Of a DNA stretch of 64,000 nt, positions 34,903 to 44,364 are shown piece by piece. The stretch is from Pseudomonas monsensis. GTDB lineage: Bacteria > Pseudomonadota > Gammaproteobacteria > Pseudomonadales > Pseudomonadaceae. The DNA is taken from assembly GCF_014268495.2 (NCBI RefSeq), contig NZ_CP077087.1, forward strand, positions 124,001-188,000, in the 5' to 3' direction. The position numbers were made by a program, and so were the translations under genes. The first letter of the stretch is position 1. Every line of letters starts with the position of its first letter. Below the pieces are notes generated by a model that searched no databases, was not told the DNA's origin, and saw nothing but the letters and a program-made list of their open reading frames with translations.

Positions 34903-37086
34903 ATGCGCGATGATCTCTCCCTTCTGCTGAACTCCCTCAACGATGCCCAACGCCAGGCCGTAGCCGCCCCCGTTGGCCGTCAGTTGGTCCTGGCCGGTGC
35001 TGGCTCCGGTAAAACCCGAGTGCTGGTGCACCGTATCGCCTGGTTGATCCAGGTCGAAAACGCCTCGCCCCACTCCATCCTGTCGGTGACGTTCACCAAC
35101 AAGGCCGCTGCCGAGATGCGTCACCGCATCGAGCAGTTGCTGGGTATCAACCCGGCCGGCATGTGGGTGGGCACCTTCCACGGCCTGGCGCATCGCTTGC
35201 TGCGGGCGCACTGGCAGGAAGCGGGATTGAGCCAGACCTTCCAGATTCTCGACAGCGACGACCAGCAACGACTGGTCAAGCGAGTGATCCGCGAGCTGGG
35301 TCTGGACGAGCAACGCTGGCCGGCCCGGCAGGCCCAGTGGTTCATCAACGGGCAAAAAGACGAAGGTCTGCGCCCGCAACATATTCAAGCCAGTGGCGAT
35401 CTGTTCCTGGCCACCATGCGCGGCATTTACGAAGCCTACGAGGCGGCCTGCCAGCGTGCCGGCGTCATCGACTTCTCCGAACTGCTGCTGCGCGCCCTCG
35501 ACCTGTGGCGCGACCACCCGGGCCTGCTGGCGCATTATCAGAAGCGCTTCCGGCACATTCTGGTGGACGAGTTCCAGGACACCAACGCCGTGCAATACGC
35601 CTGGTTGCGTCTGCTCGGCAAGGGTGGCGACAGCCTGATGGTGGTCGGTGACGACGACCAGTCGATCTACGGCTGGCGTGGCGCGAAAATCGAGAACATT
35701 CATCAGTACTCATCCGACTTCCCGGATTCGGTAACCATTCGTCTGGAGCAGAACTACCGCTCGACGGCCGGCATCCTGAAAGCGGCCAACGCCCTGATCG
35801 CCAATAACACCGGGCGCCTGGGCAAGGAGCTGTGGACCGATGGCGGCGACGGCGAAGCAATCAATCTGTACGCCGCGTTCAACGAACACGACGAAGCACG
35901 TTACGTTGTCGAAACCATCGAAAGCGCGCTGAAAACCGGCCTGGCCCGTAGCGATATCGCGATTCTGTACCGCTCCAACGCCCAATCGCGCGTTCTGGAA
36001 GAAGCCTTGCTGCGCGAACGCATTCCGTACCGCATCTATGGCGGCCAGCGCTTCTTCGAGCGCGCGGAAATCAAGAACGCCATGGCCTACCTGCGCTTGC
36101 TCGAAGGCCGCGGCAACGATGCCGCGCTGGAACGGGTGATCAACGTACCGGCCCGTGGCATTGGCGAAAAAACCGTCGAAGCGATCCGCGACCACGCACG
36201 CCACAGCGATGTGTCGATGTGGGAAGCGATGCGCCAACTGGTGGCCAATAAAGGCCTGACCGGTCGCGCCGCCGGGGCGCTGGGTGCGTTCATCGAGCTG
36301 ATCGAAAACCTCGCCGCCAAGTGCATGGAGATGCCGCTGCACCTGATGACCCAGACCGTCATCGAGCAGTCGGGGCTGATCGCCTATCACGAAGCGGAAA
36401 AAGGCGAGAAAGGCCAGGCCCGGGTGGAAAACCTTGAGGAACTGGTCAGTGCCGCGCGCAACTTCGAGAACACCGAAGAAGACGAAGAGCTGACACCACT
36501 GGCGGCGTTCCTCGGCCACGCTTCGCTGGAAGCCGGAGACACCCAGGCCGACGAACACGAAGACAGCGTTCAGCTGATGACCCTGCACAGCGCCAAAGGC
36601 CTGGAATTCCCTTACGTGTTCCTGGTGGGCATGGAAGAAGGCCTGTTCCCGCACAAGATGAGCCTGGAAGAACCGGGGCGCCTTGAGGAAGAACGGCGCC
36701 TGGCCTACGTCGGTATCACCCGGGCCATGCAGAATCTGGTGATGACCTATGCTGAAACCCGACGCCTGTACGGCAGCGAAACCTACAACAAGGTTTCGCG
36801 TTTCGTACGCGAAGTACCGAAGGGCCTGATTCAGGAAGTGCGTTTGTCGAACAGCGTCAGCCGACCGTTCGGTGGCAACCAGTCAATGAGCGGCAGCAAC
36901 CTGTTCAGCGGCAGCGAAATTCCGGAAACCGGCTTCAGTCTGGGCCAGGCCGTGCGCCATTCGATCTTCGGCGACGGCGTGATCCTCAACTTCGAAGGCG
37001 CCGGCGCGCAGGCGCGGGTTCAGGTGAATTTCAGCGAAGGCAGCAAGTGGCTGATGCTCGGTTACGCCAAGCTGGAAGCTATCTAA
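34903..37086 (+). CDS. uvrD: DNA helicase II
   Basis: A superfamily 1 3'-5' helicase acting in nucleotide-excision and mismatch repair. The 727-aa length is normal. The Q-motif (LNDAQRQAV), Walker A GAGSGKT (residues 32-38), Walker B/DExx box VDEFQDTN (near 220-228), GDDDQSIYGWRGA, and late motifs MTLHSAKGLEFPYVFLVGME and RRLAYVGITRA are all intact. A C-terminal Tudor-like tail follows (GQAVRHSIFGDGVILNFEG). I see no obvious LexA box upstream. Confidence 0.96.
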   Translation: MRDDLSLLLNSLNDAQRQAVAAPVGRQLVLAGAGSGKTRVLVHRIAWLIQVENASPHSILSVTFTNKAAAEMRHRIEQLLGINPAGMWVGTFHGLAHRLLRAHWQEAGLSQTFQILDSDDQQRLVKRVIRELGLDEQRWPARQAQWFINGQKDEGLRPQHIQASGDLFLATMRGIYEAYEAACQRAGVIDFSELLLRALDLWRDHPGLLAHYQKRFRHILVDEFQDTNAVQYAWLRLLGKGGDSLMVVGDDDQSIYGWRGAKIENIHQYSSDFPDSVTIRLEQNYRSTAGILKAANALIANNTGRLGKELWTDGGDGEAINLYAAFNEHDEARYVVETIESALKTGLARSDIAILYRSNAQSRVLEEALLRERIPYRIYGGQRFFERAEIKNAMAYLRLLEGRGNDAALERVINVPARGIGEKTVEAIRDHARHSDVSMWEAMRQLVANKGLTGRAAGALGAFIELIENLAAKCMEMPLHLMTQTVIEQSGLIAYHEAEKGEKGQARVENLEELVSAARNFENTEEDEELTPLAAFLGHASLEAGDTQADEHEDSVQLMTLHSAKGLEFPYVFLVGMEEGLFPHKMSLEEPGRLEEERRLAYVGITRAMQNLVMTYAETRRLYGSETYNKVSRFVREVPKGLIQEVRLSNSVSRPFGGNQSMSGSNLFSGSEIPETGFSLGQAVRHSIFGDGVILNFEGAGAQARVQVNFSEGSKWLMLGYAKLEAI

Positions 37087-37107
37087 GGCTTTGCTCGATT
37101 GCTCTTC

Positions 37108-37193
37108 TGCAGGAGTGAGCCTGCTCGCGATAGCTTCACCACGGTTTGACAGTTAGACCGAGGTGCTTCAATCGCGAGCAGGCTCACTCCTAC
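37108..37193. repeat. REPIN: inverted pair of REP elements
   Basis: tgcaggagtgagcctgctcg and the inverse cgcgagcaggctcactccta flank a spacer with the inner dyad AGCTTCACCACGG.../...CCGAGGTGCTTC. It lies between uvrD and the EamA gene. Confidence 0.87.
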
Positions 37194-37232
37194 TGGGTTT
37201 GTGTGAGCTTTGATGCAATTTGGGAGCAATTC

Positions 37233-37673
37233 ATGGGCTCAGGCTTCTTTTCCTCCTGGACATTCTGGGCCCTGCTCTCGGCGACTTTCGCTGCACTGAC
37301 GGCGATCTTTGCCAAAGTCGGCATTGAAAACGTCAATTCCGACTTCGCCACCCTGCTGCGCACCATCGTGGTACTGGTCAGCCTGGCCTTGATTTTGTAC
37401 GCGACGGGCCAATATCAGTCCTTGGGTTCGATCTCCGCCAAGAGCTATCTGTTCCTGCTGCTGTCCGGTCTGGGGACCGGTGCATCGTGGCTCTGCTATT
37501 TCCGCGCACTGAAAGTCGGCCCGGCCTCGCTGGTCGCGCCAGTGGATAAACTCAGCGTGGTGCTGGTGGCGGTGCTCGGCGTGATCCTGCTGGGCGAAAA
37601 ACTCGACCTGCGCCAATGGGGCGGCATCGGCCTGATCACGGCAGGTGTGGTGATGTTGGCGTTTCGTCGTTAA
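37233..37673 (+). CDS. EamA-family half-size transporter (DMT superfamily)
   Basis: A 146-aa membrane protein with about five hydrophobic segments. It holds a single EamA repeat (WALLSATFAALTAIFAKVGI at the start, LRQWGGIGLITAGVVMLAF at the end), half the size of the usual ten-span members. It probably works as a dimer. The start at 37233 is supported by GGGAG nine bases upstream; the open frame extends farther back only through the REPIN. Substrate unknown. Confidence 0.88.
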   Translation: MGSGFFSSWTFWALLSATFAALTAIFAKVGIENVNSDFATLLRTIVVLVSLALILYATGQYQSLGSISAKSYLFLLLSGLGTGASWLCYFRALKVGPASLVAPVDKLSVVLVAVLGVILLGEKLDLRQWGGIGLITAGVVMLAFRR

Positions 37674-37849
37674 GGCGATTTCTCACTGAACCCGTCGTCG
37701 TTTCCTACAGCCAAAAGTAAACAGCCTTATTGCCCTGACCAAGCTGAACCTAACCTGTCAGGCAAAAGCCCGAAACACTCTCTCGCTAGCCAGTAACACT
37801 TCAGCTGTGCAACATGGCGCGCGTGTCTCCACAAACGGGAATTCCCTTT

Positions 37850-38725
37850 ATGAAACGTTTTCTTAGCATCGCCATGGCGTTGTGCATCGGCCTGACGATG
37901 AGCCTCGACGCCAACGCCAAGCGCTTCGGTGGTGGCAAAAGCGCCGGCGCTGCGCCGACGCACCAGACCAGCCAGATGGCTCCTTCTTCTCCAGGCATGG
38001 GCGGCGCAGCAGCGACCGCTGGTGCTGCCGGTGCCGCTGGCGCCGCTGCCAAGGCCGGTGGCGCTTCGAAATGGCTCGGCCCGCTGGCCGGTATCGCTGC
38101 CGGTGGCCTGCTCGCGTCCATGTTCATGGGCGGCGGCTTCCAGGGCATGCAGATCTTCGACATCCTGATCATGGCCGTGATCGCGTTCGTGATCTTCCGC
38201 TTTATCGCCGCCCGTCGACGCAAGCAGCAGGAGCATCTGGCTCCGGCCGGCGCGCCGATGCAGCGTGAAGTGTTCGAACAGAAGCCTGCTGCCATGGGTT
38301 CGATTTTCGGTGGTTCGGCGGCTCCGGTTGCCGCTCGTCCGGTAATCAACGCGCCAGCCTGGTTCAACGAGCAGCGCTTCCTTGAAGCCGCACGCAGCCA
38401 CTTCCAGTCGCTGCAGCAGCACTGGGACGCCAACGAAATGGACAAGATTGCCGAGTTCGTGACCCCGCAAATGCTCGACTTCCTCAAGCGTGAGCGCGCG
38501 GATCTGGGCGACGGCTTCCAGTCGACCTACATCGACAACCTGCAGGTGCAGCTGGACGGCGTCGATGATCGTGCCGACAAGACCATCGCCACCCTGACCT
38601 TCAGTGGTGTGTCGAAAACCTCGCGTTTCGACCAGGGCGAAGTGTTCAGCGAAAGCTGGAACATGGAACGTCCGCAGGGCGACAACCAGCCTTGGCTGGT
38701 GGCCGGTATTCGTCAGAACGGCTGA
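37850..38725 (+). CDS. Tim44-like domain protein
   Basis: A 291-aa protein with a signal peptide (SIAMALCIGLTMSLDANA). A glycine/alanine/proline-rich low-complexity region follows, then a membrane segment near residues 95-125 (FDILIMAVIAFVIFRFIAAR). The C-terminal ~120 residues are a Tim44/MRP-L45-like NTF2-fold domain (FLEAARSHFQSLQQHWDANE). Bacterial members are membrane-anchored with unknown function. A terminator follows. Confidence 0.87.
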   Translation: MKRFLSIAMALCIGLTMSLDANAKRFGGGKSAGAAPTHQTSQMAPSSPGMGGAAATAGAAGAAGAAAKAGGASKWLGPLAGIAAGGLLASMFMGGGFQGMQIFDILIMAVIAFVIFRFIAARRRKQQEHLAPAGAPMQREVFEQKPAAMGSIFGGSAAPVAARPVINAPAWFNEQRFLEAARSHFQSLQQHWDANEMDKIAEFVTPQMLDFLKRERADLGDGFQSTYIDNLQVQLDGVDDRADKTIATLTFSGVSKTSRFDQGEVFSESWNMERPQGDNQPWLVAGIRQNG

Positions 38726-38753
38726 GCCTTGCTGCGCTGAACCTGCGACCAAG

Positions 38754-38780
38754 AAAACCCCGGACTCGTCCGGGGTTTTT
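38754..38780 (+). terminator. Rho-independent terminator after the Tim44-like gene
   Basis: AACCCCGG-ACTCGT-CCGGGGTT hairpin followed by TTT, about 30 bases after the stop. Confidence 0.88.
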
Positions 38781-38863
38781 CTATTTCGCGGTTGCATCTA
38801 TAGCGAGCTACTGTATAAACCGGCCCATATAAACCGCGCCATTCAAGCAAGAGGATCCCGGAC

Positions 38864-39271
38864 GTGGAAGAAATCATCGAACAACTGCGCGAAGCCAACG
38901 AACCCGTACCGGTTCCTTTGGAATTGCCTGACGAAGACCAACTGGTGGAGATCGAGGAAGAACTGTTCATCAACATTCCGTTCGTCTTCAAAGAGTTTCT
39001 GCTGACCGTCAGCGATGTGGTGTATGGCAGCCTCGAGCCGGTGACTGTCACCGACCCGCAATCGCACACCTACCTGCCGGAAGTCGCGGCCAACGCCTGG
39101 GATATTGGCGTACCGCGCGACCTGATCCCGATCTGTCAGGACGGCTACGACTACTACTGCGTTGAAGAAGACGGCACCGTGGTGCTGTGGTCCGGCGAAG
39201 AAGAGCTGATCACCGAAGAGTCCTGGGAATCGGTGTGGCACTGGGCGCGGGACGTCTGGCTGGAAAGCTGA
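38864..39271 (+). CDS. SMI1/KNR4 (SUKH) family protein
   Basis: A 135-aa very acidic protein with the SUKH fold core: LPEDQ-like helix, NIPFVFKEFLLTVSDVVYGS, the WDIGVPRDLIPICQDGYDYY strand block and a C-terminal tryptophan-rich helix. The start is GTG with AGAGGA nine bases upstream. Many SUKH proteins are immunity proteins to contact-dependent toxins, but no toxin gene is adjacent. Here a housekeeping or orphan immunity role is equally possible. Confidence 0.85.
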   Translation: MEEIIEQLREANEPVPVPLELPDEDQLVEIEEELFINIPFVFKEFLLTVSDVVYGSLEPVTVTDPQSHTYLPEVAANAWDIGVPRDLIPICQDGYDYYCVEEDGTVVLWSGEEELITEESWESVWHWARDVWLES

Positions 39272-39292
39272 TCCGCCACACGTCCCGGTAGG

Positions 39293-41056
39293 TCAGTGCC
39301 CCGACGACTCCTTGTGGTTGTCGAGGGTTTCCAGCAAAGCCACCTGCATCCGCGTGTGCACGCGGATGAACCAGCGCCAGAGCAGCGCCGCCACGGCGGC
39401 CGCCACCACGGCGATCAGCACCAGCAACTTGTTGGTCGGCAGGATACTGGCCGACAAGGCTGACAACAGCAGGAAAATCACCAGCAGCGAGAGGATCGGG
39501 ATCACTTCGGCGATCACCCGGCGCACTCGCTGCGTGTGACGACCGGCCATTTCCGGCTTTACCCCCATCTCTGCCAGCAGCATCGACAGCGCCTTGAGCT
39601 TGCGATACGCCGCGATCAAAAACGGCAACGACACCAACAACGCCCCGCCCCAGATCAACGCCTTCTGCCAGCTCGGATCGCTGACCCAGTCTTGCAATGA
39701 GGTCGATATACGCTCGGCGAAGTAGGCCCCGGCGAAGAAGATCGCAATCACCAGCGCCAGATTGACCCCGACCTGCAACAGGATTCGCCTGATCATCGAC
39801 GCCAGCATCGCGCCCTCGCCCTGCGGCTGAATGCTGCGCAGCCACTCGCCGTACATACCCAGAACACGCCCCAGGCGCTTGGGCACAGCGGCGGACAACT
39901 TGATCGACAGCGGATCGGCGGCACGAATCAGATACGGCGTCAGCAGCGTGGTAATCACCGACACGGCCACAGCGACCGGGTAAAGGAAGTTGCTGGTGAC
40001 CTGCAGGGTCATGCCCAGCGCGGCGATGATGAAGGAAAATTCGCCGATCTGTGACAGGCCCATCCCGACGCGCAGTGAGGTGCGTCCGTCATTGCCGGCG
40101 ATAAAAGCACCGAGGCCGCAGGACAGCATCTTGCCTAGCACCACGGCGACAGTGATCACGGCGATCGGCCAGGCGTATTCGAGCAGAATCATCGGGTCGA
40201 GCATCAGACCGATCGCCACAAAGAAGATCGCACTGAACAGGTCGCGCACCGGTTCGATCAGGCGCTCGATTTTCAGCAGTTGCCGCGACTCGGCCATGAT
40301 CGCACCGATCAGGAAGGCGCCGAGCACCATGCTGTATTCAAGTTTGACCACCAGCAGGCAGAACCCGAAACACAGGCCCAGCACGGTGATCAGCAGCATC
40401 TCGTTGCTGTCGAATCTGGCGACGTAGGCCAGCAGGCGCGGCACCAGCAGAATGCCAATGACCAGCGCGACAATCATGAACAGCGACAGCTTGCCGACCG
40501 TGGAAAACACCTCGCCGGAACTCACCGTGCCGCTCACCGCGATGCTCGACAGCAACGCGATGATGCCAATGCCGAGGATGTCTTCGACGATCAGCACCCC
40601 GAAGATCAACTGCGCGAAACGCTCGTTTTTCATCTTCAGGTCATTGAGCGCCTTGACGATGATGGTGGTCGAGGAGATTGCCAGGATCGCGCCGAGGAAC
40701 AGCGAGTCCATGGTGTTCCAGTCGAACCAGCGGCCGATTTCGTAGCCGATCCAGATCATCAGGACAATTTCGAGGAACGCTGCAATGAAGGCCGTGGCGC
40801 CGACCTTGAACAGCTTGCGCAGGCTGAACTCCAGCCCCAGGCAGAACATCAGGAAGATCACCCCCAGTTCGGCAAGGGTCTTGATGGTTTCTTCGTCGTG
40901 GATCAGGCCGAACGGCGGGGTGTGCGGACCGATGATGAAGCCGGCAACGATGTAGCCGAGTACCACAGGCTGCTTGAAGCGATGAAACAGTACCGTGACC
41001 ACGCCTGCGACCAACATGATCACTGCCAGATCCTGAATAAAGCTGATGGCATGCAT
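39293..41056 (-). CDS. Cation:proton antiporter (CPA2 / KefB-like)
   Basis: A 587-aa inner-membrane protein with a CPA2 transport domain of about 12 spans (residues 1-390). It opens HAISFIQDLAVIMLVAGVVT and includes VVLGYIVAGFIIGPHTPPFG, SSTTIIVKALNDL and the ion-site region FGVLIVEDILGIG. The C-terminal third has two or three further spans and no TrkA-N nucleotide-binding domain, unlike KefB/KefC proper. It probably exchanges K+ or Na+ for H+. AAGGAGGC lies just before the ATG. It is convergent with the SUKH gene. Confidence 0.9.
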   Translation of the reverse strand: MHAISFIQDLAVIMLVAGVVTVLFHRFKQPVVLGYIVAGFIIGPHTPPFGLIHDEETIKTLAELGVIFLMFCLGLEFSLRKLFKVGATAFIAAFLEIVLMIWIGYEIGRWFDWNTMDSLFLGAILAISSTTIIVKALNDLKMKNERFAQLIFGVLIVEDILGIGIIALLSSIAVSGTVSSGEVFSTVGKLSLFMIVALVIGILLVPRLLAYVARFDSNEMLLITVLGLCFGFCLLVVKLEYSMVLGAFLIGAIMAESRQLLKIERLIEPVRDLFSAIFFVAIGLMLDPMILLEYAWPIAVITVAVVLGKMLSCGLGAFIAGNDGRTSLRVGMGLSQIGEFSFIIAALGMTLQVTSNFLYPVAVAVSVITTLLTPYLIRAADPLSIKLSAAVPKRLGRVLGMYGEWLRSIQPQGEGAMLASMIRRILLQVGVNLALVIAIFFAGAYFAERISTSLQDWVSDPSWQKALIWGGALLVSLPFLIAAYRKLKALSMLLAEMGVKPEMAGRHTQRVRRVIAEVIPILSLLVIFLLLSALSASILPTNKLLVLIAVVAAAVAALLWRWFIRVHTRMQVALLETLDNHKESSGH

Positions 41057-41336
41057 GGCGTGGCCTCCTTGTATGACGAGACTCGCGGAAAGACGTCAGA
41101 ACGGTCTGGGCGAGGTGAGAAAAATCCGCTTTTCACGTGGGAATTGCCCTTGGGCAGGGCCTTTTGCAGGTTAACACCGCGACTTCCGCCTGGAAGGCGG
41201 TGCAATATATGGAAACAGAACGATTCCGGCGTGACGGCGGCCTGTCGCCCGGCGTCCCGATAACGGTGCTTTTGAAAAGCGACCAGGCACCCGCAGAGGT
41301 GCTTTCAGCCACTCAGCCTTGATCCGTGAGAACGTT

Positions 41337-41819
41337 ATGGAACCCGGAAACGCCCAGCTGTCGATGACGGTATTGATGACCCCCGACATGGCCAACTTCT
41401 CTGGCAATGTCCACGGCGGCACCCTGCTCAAATACCTCGACGAAGTGGCCTACGCCTGCGCGAGCCGTTATGCCGGCCGCTACGTAGTGACCCTGTCGGT
41501 TGATCAGGTGATTTTTCGAGAGCCGATTCACGTCGGCGAGCTGGTGACCTTCCTCGCGTCGGTCAACTACACCGGCAACACCTCAATGGAAGTCGGCATC
41601 AAAGTGGTGACCGAGAATATCCGCGAGCGCTCGGTGCGCCACACCAACAGCTGCTTCTTCACCATGGTCGCTGTCGATGACCAGCGCAAACCGGCGGCAG
41701 TACCGCCGCTGCAACCGCAGAACAGCGAAGACAAACGCCGCTACATGCAGGCGCAGCAGCGTCGGCAGATTCGCCAGGAGCTGGAGAAGCGTTATCAGGA
41801 GATCAAGGGCGACGCCTGA
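41337..41819 (+). CDS. Acyl-CoA thioesterase (hotdog fold, YciA/BACH-like)
   Basis: A 160-aa single hotdog-domain thioesterase. It has the catalytic-region motif MANFSGNVHGGTLLKYLDEV (conserved Asn/His/Asp) and VTLSVDQVIFREPIHVGELV, followed by a charged helical tail. It hydrolyses acyl-CoA to free acid and CoA; chain length is not predictable. The ATG at 41337 follows GAGAACG. The ~280 bases upstream (41057-41336) hold no gene or element that I recognise. Confidence 0.88.
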   Translation: MEPGNAQLSMTVLMTPDMANFSGNVHGGTLLKYLDEVAYACASRYAGRYVVTLSVDQVIFREPIHVGELVTFLASVNYTGNTSMEVGIKVVTENIRERSVRHTNSCFFTMVAVDDQRKPAAVPPLQPQNSEDKRRYMQAQQRRQIRQELEKRYQEIKGDA

Positions 41820-41851
41820 CCAGCCCCAATTGATGTGGCTTGATAGATAGC

Positions 41852-41927
41852 TTTCGCGAGCAAGCCCGCTCCCACACTGGATCTGTGCGGTTCACAAAAC
41901 CAATGTCGGAGCGGGCTTGCTCGCGAA
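41852..41927. repeat. REPIN: inverted pair of REP elements
   Basis: tttcgcgagcaagcccgctc and its inverse gagcgggcttgctcgcgaa, separated by about 30 bases, lie between convergent genes. This variant carries 'cccgctc' instead of 'ctggctc'. Confidence 0.87.
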
Positions 41928-41942
41928 TGCGCATGACGCGGG

Positions 41943-42815
41943 CTACAGACTGATGGCTGTCGCCTCGAATTTCACCCGTGGGTGCGCAATCCGGTCCTGT
42001 GCCCGCACCAGTTGCAACTCATAACTGGCACACGCCTGCGTCTCCAGCAGCACTTCATGCACCGCCGCTGCGGTGAATTCAAACGCCGCCACCAGGCTGT
42101 CCCCGAGCAGCACCCGCGCCAGGAACAGACCGGACGTCAAATCGCCCACCCCCACCGGCTGCCGCGGAAACGCCAGCAACGGCCGGCGCAAATGCCAGCT
42201 GCCGTCAGCGGTGACCAGCAACATCTCGAAGCCATCCGCCGGCTTGCCCGGGTAATCCAGATGCTTGACCAGCACCGCTTTCGGGCCGCGGGCCAGCAGG
42301 GCTCGCGCCATCGCCAGGCAATCGAACAGCGACTGCGGCTTGCGCCCGGAGAAGCTGTCCAGTTCCAGCTGATTCGGGCACATGATGTCCGCCACAGCGG
42401 CCGCCTCTTCCAGCAGGAAGTCACTGACCTCGGTCGGCACACTGCAGCCCTTCTCCGGATGGCCCATTACCGGGTCACAGAGATACAGCGCCTTGGGATT
42501 GACCGACTTGATGCGCTCGACGCCGCTGAGAATCGCCCGCCCTTGCGCCGCACTGCCGAGATAGCCGGACAGCACCGCATCGCAGTTGCCCAGTTCGCCG
42601 ATGGCAGCGATCCCTTCAACCAGTTCGGGGATCTGTTGCGGTGCCAGCACTTCACCGGCCCACTGGCCATATTGAGTGTGATTGGAAAACTGCACGGTGT
42701 TGAGGGGCCAGACATTCACCCCGACCCGCTGCATCGGGAAAACCGCAGCGCTGTTGCCGGCGTGGCCGAACACCACATGGGACTGGATGGCGAGCAGATG
42801 AGGCGTACGTTTCAT
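41943..42815 (-). CDS. pdxY: Pyridoxal kinase
   Basis: Phosphorylates pyridoxal in the vitamin B6 salvage pathway. The 290-aa ribokinase-fold protein has the PdxY/PdxK hallmarks: LLAIQSHVVFGHAGNSAAVF at the N-terminus, YLCDPVMGHPEKGC, and the anion-hole/catalytic segment RQPVGVGDLTSGLFLARVLL with the catalytic Asp. The ATG at 42815 is chosen over 42824 because ACGGA has correct spacing. It stands alone between a REPIN and a divergent DUF3301 gene. Confidence 0.95.
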   Translation of the reverse strand: MKRTPHLLAIQSHVVFGHAGNSAAVFPMQRVGVNVWPLNTVQFSNHTQYGQWAGEVLAPQQIPELVEGIAAIGELGNCDAVLSGYLGSAAQGRAILSGVERIKSVNPKALYLCDPVMGHPEKGCSVPTEVSDFLLEEAAAVADIMCPNQLELDSFSGRKPQSLFDCLAMARALLARGPKAVLVKHLDYPGKPADGFEMLLVTADGSWHLRRPLLAFPRQPVGVGDLTSGLFLARVLLGDSLVAAFEFTAAAVHEVLLETQACASYELQLVRAQDRIAHPRVKFEATAISL

Positions 42816-42932
42816 TCGGGTCATTCCGTAAAACGATTGAAATTCAAGCCGCGCAGTATGCGACGAAACGCAGCCTGTACGACAGGCCGGCGACGCAGTT
42901 AAGCTGACGCTATCTTTTGGAGTCCCCTGTCG

Positions 42933-43346
42933 ATGCTGACCCTCGAAAACATCTTCGTGTTGATGCTGTTCGCCGCTGCCGGCGCATGGCTATGGCACAA
43001 CCACGGCTTGCGCGAGCGGGCGCTGGAGCGGGTCAAACAGCATTGCATCAACGTTGGCATCGAACTGCTGGACGGTAATGTCGCGCTGAAAAAGATTGGC
43101 TTGATCAAGGATGCCAGCGGTCGCCGACGCTTGGCGCGGGTGTATAACTTCGAATTCACCGTCACCGGCGAAACCCGCCACAACGGCACCATCACCCAGT
43201 TCGGCGCGCACAGTGCACAGATCGAACTGGCGCCCTACCCGGCGCCGTTCGACGATACGCCGCCGGTGGTCGAGGTGCACAAGCCTCGCGCGGAAGTGAT
43301 CGAGCTCAGTCAGTGGCGCCAGGAACACACCAAGTGGAAGCCCTGA
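42933..43346 (+). CDS. DUF3301 domain protein
   Basis: A 137-aa protein with one N-terminal membrane segment (LENIFVLMLFAAAGAWLW) and a soluble domain (GIELLDGNVALKKIGLIKDA, RVYNFEFTVTGETRHNGTI) characteristic of the gammaproteobacterial DUF3301 family. It is probably anchored in the inner membrane facing the cytoplasm. No function is known. GGAG precedes the ATG. It sits at the edge of the zinc cluster but is on the opposite strand to the neighbouring GTPase. Confidence 0.85.
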   Translation: MLTLENIFVLMLFAAAGAWLWHNHGLRERALERVKQHCINVGIELLDGNVALKKIGLIKDASGRRRLARVYNFEFTVTGETRHNGTITQFGAHSAQIELAPYPAPFDDTPPVVEVHKPRAEVIELSQWRQEHTKWKP

Positions 43347-43371
43347 GTCCCGTCTTGTGAGCTTTTGAGTC

Positions 43372-44346
43372 TTAGCTTGTCCGCGCACTCGCCAGACCGG
43401 CCTGCAATGCCCCGACTTCCTGTGGCTCACTGAAAATCAGCTCGATCCGCGAATCCCGCCGCCATTCGCTTGGTTGCCAATTCAATTCATCCCGGTCCAG
43501 CGCATTCGCTGAAACCCAGCCCGCGACGCTGTGGATAACCAGTTTGGCGCGTTTCCACTCCAGGCTTGCCAACCAGTCGGCGATTCGCTGGCTGTCGAAC
43601 GTTTGCCCCGGGTGCCAACGCCAACCCACGCTCCAACTGCCCTCCAGGGCCTGGCTCAGACAGATCGGTTGCGTCGGATCACTCCACACCGTTGGCATGG
43701 GCGCCGGGCCGTTGGGCACGATCAGACTATCCGCACCCGCCGTCGCCCGTGCGGTCAGGCCCGGCAACTCGCTCAGGGACACCTGCGCCTGCTGCGTCCA
43801 GAGCAACCGCACGGGCGGCAGTTGTGCGGTTATCTGCCCGCGCAGGCGCTCATCAAGGTTTTCAGCCTTGTTCAGCAACAGTAAACCGGCGCCGGCCAGA
43901 GCCTCCTGTTGCGCTGCCGCTAACGGTTTTCCCGCCGCCAGCGCCTGAGCGTCCAGCACCAGAACACACGGCTGTACCGCCAGCACGCCGCGCCACGGCG
44001 CTTCACTCAACTGCCTGAGCAACTGCGCCGGATGACCCAGCCCCGACGGCTCGATAAACAGCCGATCCGGCTTTGCCTTGCGCAGCAAGCGCCCGAGCCC
44101 GATCTGGAACGGCGCACCATTGACGCAACACAAACACCCCCCGGCCACTTCGCCCAGTGCGATACCATCGGCGTCACGAGTCAGCAGTGCGGCATCAAGG
44201 CCGATCTGGCCGAACTCATTGATCAGCACCGCCCAGCGCTCCCCGTCCGGGCGTTGCGCCAGGAGCTGGCGGATCAGGCTGGTCTTGCCCGCCCCCAAGG
44301 GACCGGCGATGACATGAGTTGGAATGTTCTGCAACATGGCTGGCAT
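43372..44346 (-). CDS. COG0523 / CobW-like metal-chaperone GTPase
   Basis: A 324-aa G3E GTPase. The Walker A is GPLGAGKTSL, the metal-binding CxCC motif is GGCLCCVNG (Cys near 71, 73, 74), and the Walker B-like segment is IEPSGLGHP. It resembles the CobW-type protein at the edge of the P. aeruginosa zinc cluster (PA5532, by recall). It differs from ZigA in being shorter and in lacking ZigA's ESTGISEP. The start (44346 or 44337) lies only 18 bases from a gene on the other strand, so its transcript probably comes from farther upstream. Confidence 0.88.
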   Translation of the reverse strand: MPAMLQNIPTHVIAGPLGAGKTSLIRQLLAQRPDGERWAVLINEFGQIGLDAALLTRDADGIALGEVAGGCLCCVNGAPFQIGLGRLLRKAKPDRLFIEPSGLGHPAQLLRQLSEAPWRGVLAVQPCVLVLDAQALAAGKPLAAAQQEALAGAGLLLLNKAENLDERLRGQITAQLPPVRLLWTQQAQVSLSELPGLTARATAGADSLIVPNGPAPMPTVWSDPTQPICLSQALEGSWSVGWRWHPGQTFDSQRIADWLASLEWKRAKLVIHSVAGWVSANALDRDELNWQPSEWRRDSRIELIFSEPQEVGALQAGLASARTS

Positions 44347-44364
44347 TTTCTGAGGAGGTTGAAG

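Noticed and set aside
38864..39271. SMI1/KNR4 protein considered as an immunity protein of a CDI or polymorphic-toxin locus
   Set aside because: No toxin, filament or secretion gene lies next to it. The DUF6543-like gene is 25 kb away and not evidently linked.
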